Shown here: one piece after another, positions 38,588 to 48,978 of the stretch
Numbering within the stretch: the first letter of the stretch is position 1
How the letters are laid out: the number at the start of each line of letters is the position of its first letter
Source of the DNA: Streptomyces sp. NBC_01317
GTDB lineage: Bacteria; Actinomycetota; Actinomycetes; Streptomycetales; Streptomycetaceae
DNA: 64,000 nt
Assembly: GCF_035961655.1 (NCBI RefSeq)
Contig: NZ_CP108393.1
Span: 744,001-808,000, forward strand
Direction of reading: 5' to 3'
Notes under the pieces: model-generated
Databases searched by the model: none
Told to the model about the DNA's origin: nothing
The model's input: only the letters and a program-made list of their open reading frames with translations
Translations under genes and position numbers: made by a program

Positions 38588-39238
38588 ATGTCCACCGCAA
38601 CCACCAGTGACCTCGAATTTGTCGTCAGGACGATCGCGAGGACGGCCGTCGAGAACGAACGCGCGTTCTCCGATCTCGATGCCGTCGTAGGCGACGGGGA
38701 CCTGGGCTACTCACTCGCCCGGGGCTTCGAGATCGTCCTCGCCGATTGGGACTCCTTCGACCGCGACTCCCCCTCGGACTTCCTCAAGAAGATCGCCCTG
38801 GTGATCTCCAAACGGGTGGGCGGGACGTCGGGCCCGTTGTGGGGCACCGCCTTCCTCAGGGCGGCCGCCGCGATCTCGGACCGGCCGGAGCTGACCGGAC
38901 TGTCCGGCGAGGACGCCGTGGCGATGCTGCGGGCCGCCGCCGAGGGCATCAAGAAGCGGGGCAGGTCCGACCTCGGTGACAAGACCCTGCTGGACGCCCT
39001 GATCCCGATGACGGACGCGCTGGAGAAGGCGCTGGGCGGCGGCGGGAACGGAGCCGACCTGGCCGGGGTCGTCGCGGAAACCGCCCGTACGGCAGCCGAG
39101 GCGACCACCCCCATGCAAGCCATGCGGGGACGGCCGAGCTACACCGGGGAGCGCAGCATCGGCTCCCCGGACGCGGGGGCCATGGCCGTGGCGGTCATGG
39201 CGGAACGGGTCGCCGACGAGTGGGCGGCCCGCGTGTGA
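38588..39238 (+). CDS. dhaL: Dihydroxyacetone kinase L subunit-like protein
   Basis: ATP/ADP-binding subunit of a DhaKL-type kinase, 216 residues. The nucleotide-magnesium motif DAVVGDGDLGYSLARGF matches DhaL, except that the usual GDGDHG histidine is leucine. The later motifs GTSGPLWGTAFLRAA and SYTGERSIGSPDAGA are also typical. ATG 38588 has GAGGAGA just upstream; ATG 38564, overlapping the HAD stop, is the alternative. The gene order L then K is the reverse of the common order. Confidence 0.88.
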   Translation: MSTATTSDLEFVVRTIARTAVENERAFSDLDAVVGDGDLGYSLARGFEIVLADWDSFDRDSPSDFLKKIALVISKRVGGTSGPLWGTAFLRAAAAISDRPELTGLSGEDAVAMLRAAAEGIKKRGRSDLGDKTLLDALIPMTDALEKALGGGGNGADLAGVVAETARTAAEATTPMQAMRGRPSYTGERSIGSPDAGAMAVAVMAERVADEWAARV

Positions 39239-39290
39239 CGCGCCCGTCCGCCCCGCGTGTGACGCGTCCGTCGCGTCCTGGGACGCGACG
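39229..39290. repeat. Direct repeat and palindrome between dhaL and dhaK
   Basis: A 20-base direct repeat with one mismatch (39229-39248 and 39253-39272) includes the dhaL stop codon in its first copy. It runs into a palindrome with perfect 10-bp arms, CGTCGCGTCC and GGACGCGACG (39269-39290), with a two-base centre. The spacer may hold an operator or an RNA processing site that sets the L to K ratio. Confidence 0.5.
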
Positions 39291-39323
39291 TCAGAACCCG
39301 ACTCGATCGAGGAGAGCCAGCTG

Positions 39324-40319
39324 ATGAAGAAGTTCGTGAACGACCCGAAGAACTACGTACCGGAGATGCTGGAGGGCCTGGCCCTCGCCAATCCCGACAC
39401 CCTCCGGTACGTCCCCGAGTACAACCTGATCATGCGCGCGGACGCGCCCCGGGCGGACAAGGTGTCGCTCGTCCAGGGCTCGGGCTCCGGGCACGAACCG
39501 GCCCACGTGATGAGCGTGGGACCCGGCATGCTCGACGCGGCCTGTCCGGGTGACGTCTTCTCCGCCCCGCCCACCGACTACGTGTACGAGACGGTGAAGC
39601 GGGTCGCCTCCCCCAAGGGCGTGCTGTTGCTGGTCAACAACTACACGGGTGACCGTATGGCCTTCGAGATGGCGGAGGAGCTGTCGGACGCCGACGGGGT
39701 GACCGTACGCACGCTGTTCATCGACGACGACGTGTCCGTACAGGACTCGACGTACACCGTCGGACGCCGTGGGGTGGCCGGCAACTTCTTCGTCATGAAG
39801 GCGTGCGGGGCGGCGGCCGAGCGGGGCGCCGACCTGGACGAGGTGTACCGGATCGGCGAGAAGGTCAACGCCGTGACCCGCACGATGGGGCTGGCGCTGA
39901 CGGCCTGCACCCCGCCGGCCAAGGGGTCGCCGCTGTTCGACCTGCCCGACGACGAGATCGAGATGGGCGTCGGCATCCACGGTGAGCCGGGCAGGCGCCG
40001 GGAGAAGCTCCAGTCGGCGGACGAGCTGGTCGGGGAGCTGCTGACCGCCGTGGTGGAGGATCTGCCGTACGTGTCCGGGGACGATGTGGCGCTGATGGTC
40101 AACGGCCTCGGCGGCACCCCGCTCGGTGAGCTGTACCTGGTGTACGGGCAGGCCCACAAGCAGCTGGTCGAACGCGGGGTCGACGTCCGGCGCAGCTATG
40201 TGGGCGAGTACTGCACGTCGCTCGACATGGCGGGCGCCTCGCTGACCCTGGTCCGGCTGGACGACGAGATCGCGGACCTGCTGGCCGCACCCGCCGAGAT
40301 CCCGGTGCACGTCTTCTGA
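39324..40319 (+). CDS. dhaK: Dihydroxyacetone kinase K subunit-like protein
   Basis: Substrate-binding subunit, 331 residues. In this family a histidine binds the keto substrate covalently. Visible are the GSGSGHEPAH loop (substrate His), NYTGDRMAFEMA, DDDVSV and the active-site histidine in EMGVGIHGEPG. With dhaL it would phosphorylate dihydroxyacetone or a related ketose using ATP. The ATG follows GAGGAGAG. No phosphotransferase subunit DhaM is present, so the phosphate donor should be ATP. Confidence 0.93.
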   Translation: MKKFVNDPKNYVPEMLEGLALANPDTLRYVPEYNLIMRADAPRADKVSLVQGSGSGHEPAHVMSVGPGMLDAACPGDVFSAPPTDYVYETVKRVASPKGVLLLVNNYTGDRMAFEMAEELSDADGVTVRTLFIDDDVSVQDSTYTVGRRGVAGNFFVMKACGAAAERGADLDEVYRIGEKVNAVTRTMGLALTACTPPAKGSPLFDLPDDEIEMGVGIHGEPGRRREKLQSADELVGELLTAVVEDLPYVSGDDVALMVNGLGGTPLGELYLVYGQAHKQLVERGVDVRRSYVGEYCTSLDMAGASLTLVRLDDEIADLLAAPAEIPVHVF

Positions 40320-40435
40320 GTGGTGATCCGCTGAGCGGGTACGCGGAGATTCTGGTCTCGCGGAGCGCCCTGCGCTGGGGCACCGTGGAACCACACCCCG
40401 CGACATCCGCGAACGCGTGCAGAGGAGACCGCTCC

Positions 40436-40660
40436 ATGTCGAACCACACCTACCGGGTCACCGAGATCGTCGGCACCTCCCACGAGGGCATCGACGACGC
40501 CATTCGTAACGCCATCAGCCGTGCGTCCACGACGCTGCACGGCCTGGACTGGTTCGAGATGACGGAGGTCAGGGGTCATATCGAGGACGGCGTGATCGAG
40601 CACTTCCAGGTGGGTCTCAAGGTGGGGTTCCGCCTGGACGCGGCGGACGACGGTTCCTGA
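40436..40660 (+). CDS. Dodecin (flavin-storage protein)
   Basis: A 74-residue protein that assembles into a hollow dodecamer holding flavins. The sequence is a complete dodecin: HTYRVTEIVGTS, the flavin-stacking tryptophan in LDWFEMTEVRG, and the final strand FQVGLKVGFRL. The ATG has AGAGGAGA at good spacing. It lies 116 bases after dhaK and probably has its own promoter; a link with the upstream pathway is not evident. Confidence 0.93.
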   Translation: MSNHTYRVTEIVGTSHEGIDDAIRNAISRASTTLHGLDWFEMTEVRGHIEDGVIEHFQVGLKVGFRLDAADDGS

Positions 40661-40700
40661 CCGCCGGAAGGCCGTTCCTGACCGGCGGCGGCCGCAGGGC

Positions 40701-41222
40701 TCAGGTGCGTCCTTCGCGCTCCTGCCCGTCCTTGAACGCCGGTGACGTACTGGCCCAGTCCGCCCGTACGACCCGGAAGCCCGCCCGTTCGGCGGCGGCG
40801 CAGACCAGTTCGTCGTCGTCGACGAGCATGCGGACCTCGCGCTGCCGGGCGATCTCGCGCAGGACTTCCAGCTTGGTCGTACGGGCGGGGCGCCGGTCAG
40901 CGTCACGGCGCATCCGCACCGGCCCGTCGGGCAGGCCGTGCGCCGCCAGCCAGGCGAGGGTGTCGCGGCGACAGCGTTCGGGCCGTCCTGTCAGGTAGAG
41001 GAGGTCGCACTCCCCGGCGGCGGCGACGGCCCGCCGTACCCCCTCGTCCAGTGGTGTGTCCTGGCCCGCCGCGCCGAAGAAGCCGTTCCAGTCCTTGGGC
41101 GTGCGCTCCAGGAAGTGCTGGCGGTGGCCGGTCTCGGCGAGGGTCCCGTCCAGATCGAACACGGCCACCGGCCGCCGGGGCGTGTTGGTCGTCCTGGTCG
41201 TCCTGGTCGTCTTGGTCGTCAC
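40701..41222 (-). CDS. HAD phosphatase similar to the polynucleotide kinase 3'-phosphatase domain
   Basis: Small HAD protein of 173 residues with FDLDGTLAETGHRQHFL, LYLTGRPERCRRDTLAWL and MLVDDDELVCAAAE, like the phosphatase part of T4-type polynucleotide kinase. The first 14 residues are Thr/Arg/Lys-rich because they are encoded by four copies of a 9-bp repeat (41185-41220). The start is a GTG with TAGGCT six bases upstream and no ribosome site, which suggests a leaderless mRNA. The substrate could be nucleic acid ends or small phosphates. Confidence 0.75.
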   Translation of the reverse strand: MTTKTTRTTRTTNTPRRPVAVFDLDGTLAETGHRQHFLERTPKDWNGFFGAAGQDTPLDEGVRRAVAAAGECDLLYLTGRPERCRRDTLAWLAAHGLPDGPVRMRRDADRRPARTTKLEVLREIARQREVRMLVDDDELVCAAAERAGFRVVRADWASTSPAFKDGQEREGRT

Positions 41223-41282
41223 ACCGTCAGCCTAGGGAATCCGCCCGGGGAATCCTCAGCGGGAGAGGGTGTTGATGGATAC

Positions 41283-42299
41283 GTGAGCATCTCACCCGAC
41301 ATCCCGTTCTCCGTGCTGGACCGCTCCCGTACGAGGGAGGGCAGGGACGCCCCGCGGGCGCTGCGGGACACCGTGCGTTTCGCCCGGGAGATCGAGGCGC
41401 TGGGCTATCACCGCTTCTGGGTCTCCGAGCACCACGGGGTGCCCGGTGTAGCCGGTTCCGCGCCGACGGTCCTCGCCGCGGCCGTCGCCGCGGCGACCTC
41501 GACCGTCCGGGTGGGGACCGGCGGAGTGATGCTGCCGAACCACCGGCCCCTCGTCGTGGCCGAGCAGTTCGGCGTCCTGGAATCCCTCTTTCCCGGCCGC
41601 ATCGACATGGGCCTCGGCAGGTCGGTCGGCTTCACCGACGGGGTGCGGAAGGCGCTGGGCCGGGACAAGCAGGACGCGGAGGACTTCCCCGCGCAGATCG
41701 AGGAGCTGCTCGGCTACTTCTCCGGCACGCCGGACACCCGCCCCCGGGTCCACGCCCACCCCGCCGAGGGCCTGCGCCCGCCGCCCTTCGTCCTGGCCAC
41801 CGGCAAGGGCGCGGCGGTGGCGGCACGGGCCGGGCTGCCGCTCGTCATCGCGGCCGTACGGGGTGAGGACGCGATGCTGCGCGCGGTGGCGGACTACCGG
41901 CGCGACTTCCGCCCCTCCGCGTGGAACGAGCGGCCGTACGTGATGCTGTCCGGCACCATCGCGGTGGCGGCCACCACGGAGGAGGCCCGGCGGCTCCTGC
42001 TCCCCGAGGCCTGGTCGGCCGCCTGGTCCCGTACCCACGGCGAGTTCCCCCCGCTGCTCCCGGTGGAGACGGTCCTCACCACACCCATGACCGCACGCGA
42101 ACGGACCCTGTTCGAGGAGTCCCGGAGGGGCCACCTGTACGGCACCCCGGACGACGTGGCCGAGTCCCTGGAGAAGCTCCTGGCCCGCAGCGAGGCGGAC
42201 GAGTACCTCGTCACCACGAGCACGTACGACCTGGACGCCCAACTGGACTCGTACCGAAGGCTGTCCGCACTCCTGGGGCTCACCGGCGAGAACACCTGA
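41283..42299 (+). CDS. Luciferase-like flavin-dependent monooxygenase
   Basis: Bacterial-luciferase-family TIM barrel of 338 residues, of the MsnO8/LuxA-like single-subunit type: FSVLDRS, RFWVSEHHG, VRVGTGGVMLPNHRPL and RIDMGLGRS. It would oxidise an unknown substrate with FMNH2 or F420H2; the family does not show which. The GTG at 41283 lacks a well-spaced ribosome site. The gene is divergent from the HAD phosphatase and ends nine bases from the convergent sdhB gene. Confidence 0.85.
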   Translation: MSISPDIPFSVLDRSRTREGRDAPRALRDTVRFAREIEALGYHRFWVSEHHGVPGVAGSAPTVLAAAVAAATSTVRVGTGGVMLPNHRPLVVAEQFGVLESLFPGRIDMGLGRSVGFTDGVRKALGRDKQDAEDFPAQIEELLGYFSGTPDTRPRVHAHPAEGLRPPPFVLATGKGAAVAARAGLPLVIAAVRGEDAMLRAVADYRRDFRPSAWNERPYVMLSGTIAVAATTEEARRLLLPEAWSAAWSRTHGEFPPLLPVETVLTTPMTARERTLFEESRRGHLYGTPDDVAESLEKLLARSEADEYLVTTSTYDLDAQLDSYRRLSALLGLTGENT

Positions 42300-42308
42300 C
42301 CGGAGGCG

Positions 42309-43051
42309 TCAGCGCGTGGCCTTCCTCGTCGCCCGCAGCCATTCCTTGTTCATCGCCGTGATCGACGGCAGGGGGATGCCCTTCGGGCAGGCCGTGGCGC
42401 ATTCGCCGGCCAGGGTGCAGCCGCCGAAGCCCTCCTCGTCCATCGTCGCCACCATGTCCAGGACCCGGGTCTCCCGTTCCGGGGCGCCCTGGGGCAGGAC
42501 GTTCAGGTGGTTGATCTTGGCGGAGGTGAAGAGCATCGCCGAGCCGTTCGGGCAGGCCGCCACACACGCTCCGCAGCCGATGCACTCCGCGTGTTCGAAG
42601 GCGAAGTCGGCGTCGGGCTTGGGGACGGGGGTGGCGTGGGCGTCGGGGGCCGAGCCGGTGGGGGCGGTGATGTAGCCGCCCGCGCCGATGATCCGGTCAA
42701 ACGCCGACCGGTCCACCACCAGGTCCTTGACCACCGGGAACGCGCCGGCCCGCCACGGCTCGACGTCGATGGTGTCGCCGTCGGCGAAGTGCCTCATGTG
42801 CAGTTGGCAGGTGGTGGTGCGCTCCGGGCCGTGGGCGTCGCCGTTGATGACGACCCCGCAGGCGCCGCAGATGCCCTCACGGCAGTCGTGGTCGAAGGCG
42901 ACCGGCTCGTCGCCCTTGAGGATCAGCTCCTCGTTGAGGGTGTCGAGCATCTCCAGGAACGACATGTCCTCGGAGATCCTGTCGATCTCGTAGGTGACCA
43001 TCGCGCCGGGGGCGTCGGCGTCGTGCTGGCGCCAGACGCGCAGGGTGAGCT

Positions 43052-43055
<4 letters not shown>
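42309..43055 (-). CDS. sdhB: Succinate dehydrogenase/fumarate reductase iron-sulfur subunit
   Basis: Electron-transfer subunit of 248 residues. The plant-type 2Fe-2S site is [13 protein letters not shown]...C, and the C-terminal clusters are bound by [15 protein letters not shown] and the final CATACPKGI. It passes electrons between the flavoprotein and the membrane subunit. The start overlaps the sdhA stop (ATGA). Order in transcription is sdhC-sdhA-sdhB. Confidence 0.93.
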
Positions 43056-45001
<1,946 letters not shown>

Positions 45002-45017
45002 GTCGGCTCCGTTCATG

Positions 45018-45725
45018 TCAGCTCACGACCCCGCTCATGACGCCTATGGGTACGGCGATGAATCCGGCGGTCAGCACCACGGCCAGGACGTCGGCCGACG
45101 CCTTGAGGATCCGTTCGCGGGTGGGGCTGCCCAGGCCGAGGGTCTGGGCGGCGCTCCAGAACCCGTGCCGGACGTGCAGTCCGAGCGCCAGCATCGCGAC
45201 GATGTAGATCGTGTTGCCGTACCAAGTCGAGAAGGTGTCGACGACGTTCTGGTACGGACGGCCCTGCTGGAAGCCGCCGGAGTGCACCGTGCCGGTGGTC
45301 AGGTCGAGGATGTGCCAGACGATGAACAGCGCGAGGATGATCCCGCCCCAGCGCATGGTGCGGGTGGCATAGCTGGCGCGCCGCCGCTTGTGCACGTACT
45401 TGGTGGGCCGGGCCGCGCGGTCCCGGCGGCTCAGCTGGTAGGCGCAGACGGCGTGCAGGACGACGGCGGCGACCAGGCCGATCCGCAGGCCCCACAGCGC
45501 CCACTCGTAGTGCAGGACGGGTTCACCGATGGTCCGCAGCCAGTGCGCGTATCCGTTGAAGGAGTCCAGGCCGAAGAAGATCTTGAGGTTGCCGTACATG
45601 TGCGCGACGAGATAGGCGAGCATGAACAGGCCGCTGACGGCCATGATCACTTTCTTGCCCACCGTCGATCCCCAGAGGGTGCGCGGCAGGGACGCGCGCC
45701 GGTCCGTCCGCGTTGCCAGAGCCAT
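45018..45725 (-). CDS. sdhC: Succinate dehydrogenase membrane (cytochrome b) subunit
   Basis: Membrane anchor of 235 residues with five hydrophobic segments and several intramembrane histidines suited to two haems ([34 protein letters not shown]). It links the complex to menaquinone. The ATG at 45725 is preceded at seven bases by TACCGT and, 18 bases further up, TTGGAC, giving a good promoter and a leaderless start. It is divergent from a LysR-type regulator whose operator lies in the 82-base spacer. Confidence 0.92.
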   Translation of the reverse strand: MALATRTDRRASLPRTLWGSTVGKKVIMAVSGLFMLAYLVAHMYGNLKIFFGLDSFNGYAHWLRTIGEPVLHYEWALWGLRIGLVAAVVLHAVCAYQLSRRDRAARPTKYVHKRRRASYATRTMRWGGIILALFIVWHILDLTTGTVHSGGFQQGRPYQNVVDTFSTWYGNTIYIVAMLALGLHVRHGFWSAAQTLGLGSPTRERILKASADVLAVVLTAGFIAVPIGVMSGVVS

Positions 45726-45732
45726 GTACCTG

Positions 45733-45801
45733 ACGGTAGGGGCGCCGCGACCAGAGGTCCAAGACATGGTCCGGCTCATGTCCATAGGGTGCGCCTATGA
45801 T
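45733..45801. promoter_or_regulatory. Shared control region of sdhCAB and the LysR regulator
   Basis: Leftward promoter: TTGGAC (45757-45762) and TACCGT (45733-45738), 18-base spacer. Rightward -10: TATGAT (45796-45801), six bases before the LysR ATG. A LysR-type T-N11-A box with arms ATAGG and CCTAT (45784-45798) overlaps the rightward -10. A second inverted repeat GACATG-N8-CATGTC (45763-45782) abuts the leftward -35. The layout suits autorepression plus activation of sdhC. Confidence 0.65.
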
Positions 45802-45807
45802 GAGTGG

Positions 45808-46722
45808 ATGCAGTTCCAGCAGTTGCTCTACTTCGTCGCCGTCGCCGAGACCAGGCACTTCACCCGCGCCGCCGAGCGGGTCCACGTGTCCCAGCCGTCC
45901 CTGTCGCAGCAGATCAGGGCGCTGGAGAAGGAGCTGGGCGCCGAGCTGTTCAGCCGGGCCCGGGGCAATGTCACGCTGACCGACGCCGGCGAGGCGCTGC
46001 TGCCGCTCGCCCGGCGGATCCTGGCCGACTCCGAGACGGCCCGTCTGGAGGTCCAGGAGCTGGCCCAGCTGCGGCGGGGCCGGGTCAGGCTGGGCGCCCC
46101 GCCCAGCCTCTGCACCGGCCTGCTGCCCGAGGTGCTGCTGGCCTTCCACGAGCTGCATCCGGGCATCGAGCTGCTGATCGAGGAGAACGGCTCGCACGAT
46201 CTGGTACGGGCGCTGGCCCGCGGCGACCTCGATCTGGCGCTGGTGGTCCTGCCGCTGCCGGCCCCCTCCCCCGCGCTGACCACCGTCGAGCTGCTTCACG
46301 AGGACCTGGTCGTGGTCTCCTCGGCGTCCGCGCCCCCGCCGCGCAGGCCGCTGCGGATCGCCGATCTGGCGGACCAGCCGCTGGTGATGTTCCGGCACGG
46401 CTACGACCTGCGCGACCTGACCGTGGCCGCCTGCCGGGCCGAGGGGTTCGAGCCGTCGTTCGTCGTCGAGGGCGGCGAGATGGACGCGGTCCTGGGCTTC
46501 GTACGGGCCGGTCTCGGGGTCGCCGTCGTCCCGAGCATGGTCGCCGGGCGGACCCGCGAGCTGCGGGTCACGCCGCTCGCGCGGCCGGGACTGAGCCGTA
46601 CGGTCGCCCTCGCCCACCGCAGCGACGTGGCGCCGCCCCGGGCGGCCCGGGAGCTGGAACGGGTCCTGCTCTCCACCCGTACGGGAGCCCGGATGTCCGC
46701 CGGGACCGCCGCGTCGCGCTAG
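45808..46722 (+). CDS. LysR-family regulator, probable controller of sdhCAB
   Basis: Regulator of 304 residues. The N-terminal winged helix-turn-helix is FVAVAETRHFTRAAERVHVSQPSLSQQIRALEKELG in pattern (motif spread over residues 9-44), followed by the RLGAPPSLCTGLLPEVL effector domain. It is divergent from sdhCAB across a spacer with a LysR box, the usual arrangement for direct control. The ATG at 45808 is six bases after TATGAT with no ribosome site, so the mRNA is probably leaderless. Confidence 0.9.
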   Translation: MQFQQLLYFVAVAETRHFTRAAERVHVSQPSLSQQIRALEKELGAELFSRARGNVTLTDAGEALLPLARRILADSETARLEVQELAQLRRGRVRLGAPPSLCTGLLPEVLLAFHELHPGIELLIEENGSHDLVRALARGDLDLALVVLPLPAPSPALTTVELLHEDLVVVSSASAPPPRRPLRIADLADQPLVMFRHGYDLRDLTVAACRAEGFEPSFVVEGGEMDAVLGFVRAGLGVAVVPSMVAGRTRELRVTPLARPGLSRTVALAHRSDVAPPRAARELERVLLSTRTGARMSAGTAASR

Positions 46723-46741
46723 GGCGTGTCCGGCGGAGCCC

Positions 46742-46770
46742 CGGGGGCGGGGTCCGGACTCCGGCCCCCG
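46742..46770. terminator. Hairpin between the convergent LysR and RmdA-like genes
   Basis: Seven-base arms CGGGGGC (46742-46748) and GCCCCCG (46764-46770) enclose a 15-base GC-rich loop that can pair further. Next to it are three near-copies of an 11-12 base unit (AACGCCTCT type, about 46778-46810) that run to the end of the RmdA-like gene. Confidence 0.6.
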
Positions 46771-46806
46771 CGCGTAGAACGCCTCTGGAGCGCCTCCGGA
46801 ACGCCT

Positions 46807-48978
46807 CTAGACCGCGTCCAGCAGCGACAGGCGGTGCAGATGCTCCGGCGGTCCCGGGCGCGCGTAGAACCAGCCCTGCGCGGTGTCGCAGCCCAGCCGG
46901 CGCAGATGGTCCGCCTGCGCGCCGGTCTCCACGCCCTCCACCGTCACCGCCAGGTCGAGGCTGTGCGCGAGCGAGACGATCCCCTCGACGATCTTCAGGT
47001 CGACCGGGTCCGCCGGATGCTGCTGCATGCCCTGCGTGAAAGAACGATCCAGCTTGAGCACGCTCACCGGCAGCCTGCGCAGGTTCGCCAGGTTCGAGTA
47101 GCCGGTCCCGAAGTCGTCCAGCGCGATGTCCACGCCCATCTCGGCGAGTTGGCGCAGCGGCTTGAGCAGGTCCTCGTCGGCACCGATCAGCGCCGACTCG
47201 GTGACCTCCAGGCAGAGCGCCCCCGGCGCCAGGCCGATCCGCTCCAGCACCTCGACCGTCTCGGCGACCAGCCCCGGATGGTGGAGCTGGGTGGGCGAGA
47301 GGTTCACGTTGATGCGCAGCGGCCGGCCGACGGCCCCCTCGGGCAGCTGGTCCTGCCACTCCTTGGCCTGCCGTACGGACTGTTCGAGCACCCAGCGGCC
47401 GAGCGGCACGATCAGCCCGGTGTGCTCGGCGAGCGGGATGAACCGGTCGGGCCCGAGGATGCCGTGCTGCGGGTGCAGCCAGCGCACCAGCGCCTCCGCG
47501 CCGTGGACCGTACCGTCGTCCAGGTGCACCAATGGCTGGTACTCGATGAAGAACTCGCCGCGCTCCAGGGCCGCGGGCAGCGCGGTGGTCAGCCCGTGCC
47601 GGGTGATCGCGCGCGCGTCGGCCTCGGCGTCGGCCAGCTCGAAGCGGTTGCCGCCCGCCGCCTTGGCGCGGTACATGGTGATGTCCGCGCTCCTCAGGAC
47701 CTCGGCGGGGGCGCGCCCGGCGACCGGGCCCTCCACGATGCCGATGCTGCCCCGGACCGTGAACTCCCGGCCGTCGAGCCGGATCGGGGTGGCGAGCACG
47801 CCGAGGATACGGGAGGCGAGGTCGGCCACCTCGCCGCACGAGGCGTGTCCGGTGGTCAGCGCCACGAACTCGTCGCCGCCGATCCGCGCCACCATCTCGC
47901 CCGGGGCCGTGGCACAGCTCTGGAGCCGGTCCGCGACCTCGACCAGCAGCCGGTCGCCCGCCGAGTGGCCGAGGCTGTCGTTGATGGCCTTGAAGCCGTC
48001 GAGGTCGAGGTAGCAGAGCCCGAAGCGGCTCCCGTCCGGCGCGGCGAGGGTCTTCTCCAGACGCTCGAAGAACAGGGTCCTGTTGGGCAGTCCGGTCAGG
48101 GCGTCGTGCGTGGCCTCGTAGCGCAGCCGCAGGTTGAGCAGCCGGCGCTCGGTGGTGTCCTCCATCAGCGCGAGCTGGTACTGCGGCGCGCCCTCCGCGT
48201 CCCGGAGCAGCGAGACGGTCAGGTTGGTCCAGAGGACCGTGCCGTCGTTGCGGTAGAAGGGCTTCTCGCAGCGGAAGTGCTCCCGCTCGCCGCGCACCAG
48301 CTCGCCGTACATGCGCCAGACCTGGGGGACGTCCTCCGGGTGGACCCACTCGCTCACGTTGCGGCTGCGGACGTGGTGTTCGAGCCCGCCGAACATCTGG
48401 ATGAGGGTGTCGTTGACCTCCAGCATGTTGCCGTCGAGGTCGGCGATGCCTATGCCGATGGCGGCGTCGTCGAAGACCGCGCGGAACCGGACCTCGGTGG
48501 CGTGCAGCGCCTGCTCGGCGTGGCTGCGGGCGGTGAGGGCCGAGCGCGCGATGGCCTCCTGCTCGGCGAGGGTCCGCTCGCGCAGCGCCTGGGCGAACCC
48601 GGCGGCCAGCGCGTGCTGGAGCCGGGCGCACCGGGCCCGGGCCTCGTCGGCGGGCAGCGTCTCCGTACCGCAGTAGAGCACCAGGTACGCGTCGACGACG
48701 CCGAGCGTACGGCCGAGGGCCTCGGGGTCCGTGCAGTGCGCCGCGACCAGGGCCGCGCCGACGCCTCCGGCGGGCGCGGGGTCGAAGTGGCGCGCGCGCA
48801 GCGCGCCGCTCAACTCCCGTGCGAGCGGGAGGAGGAGCGCCTCGAACTCGGTCCGGGTCAGCGACGTCGCGCTGGCCGGGAAGATCGCCCGGCTCCAGAT
48901 CGTCGCCAGCCGTCTGAGTCTGTCCTCCAGGCCGTCCGGGTCCGACGTGGCTCCCGCTGTCTCCTGCGCCGGCATCAT
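46807..48978 (-). CDS. rmdA: PAS-GGDEF-EAL cyclic-di-GMP turnover protein (RmdA-like)
   Basis: Cytoplasmic signalling protein of 723 residues. An N-terminal helical region (1-150) is followed by PAS/PAC (about 160-290, VRFRAVFDDAAIGIGIADLDG), a GGDEF domain with intact IGGDEF, and an EAL domain with EALVRW, NLSPTQL, EVTESALIG and DDFGTGYSNL. Both active sites look intact. From memory, S. coelicolor RmdA has this architecture and acts as a c-di-GMP phosphodiesterase affecting development. ATG 48978 overlaps the stop of the methyltransferase gene (TGATG), so both are in one operon; GTG 48981 and ATG 48975 are alternatives. Confidence 0.88.
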   Translation of the reverse strand: MMPAQETAGATSDPDGLEDRLRRLATIWSRAIFPASATSLTRTEFEALLLPLARELSGALRARHFDPAPAGGVGAALVAAHCTDPEALGRTLGVVDAYLVLYCGTETLPADEARARCARLQHALAAGFAQALRERTLAEQEAIARSALTARSHAEQALHATEVRFRAVFDDAAIGIGIADLDGNMLEVNDTLIQMFGGLEHHVRSRNVSEWVHPEDVPQVWRMYGELVRGEREHFRCEKPFYRNDGTVLWTNLTVSLLRDAEGAPQYQLALMEDTTERRLLNLRLRYEATHDALTGLPNRTLFFERLEKTLAAPDGSRFGLCYLDLDGFKAINDSLGHSAGDRLLVEVADRLQSCATAPGEMVARIGGDEFVALTTGHASCGEVADLASRILGVLATPIRLDGREFTVRGSIGIVEGPVAGRAPAEVLRSADITMYRAKAAGGNRFELADAEADARAITRHGLTTALPAALERGEFFIEYQPLVHLDDGTVHGAEALVRWLHPQHGILGPDRFIPLAEHTGLIVPLGRWVLEQSVRQAKEWQDQLPEGAVGRPLRINVNLSPTQLHHPGLVAETVEVLERIGLAPGALCLEVTESALIGADEDLLKPLRQLAEMGVDIALDDFGTGYSNLANLRRLPVSVLKLDRSFTQGMQQHPADPVDLKIVEGIVSLAHSLDLAVTVEGVETGAQADHLRRLGCDTAQGWFYARPGPPEHLHRLSLLDAV

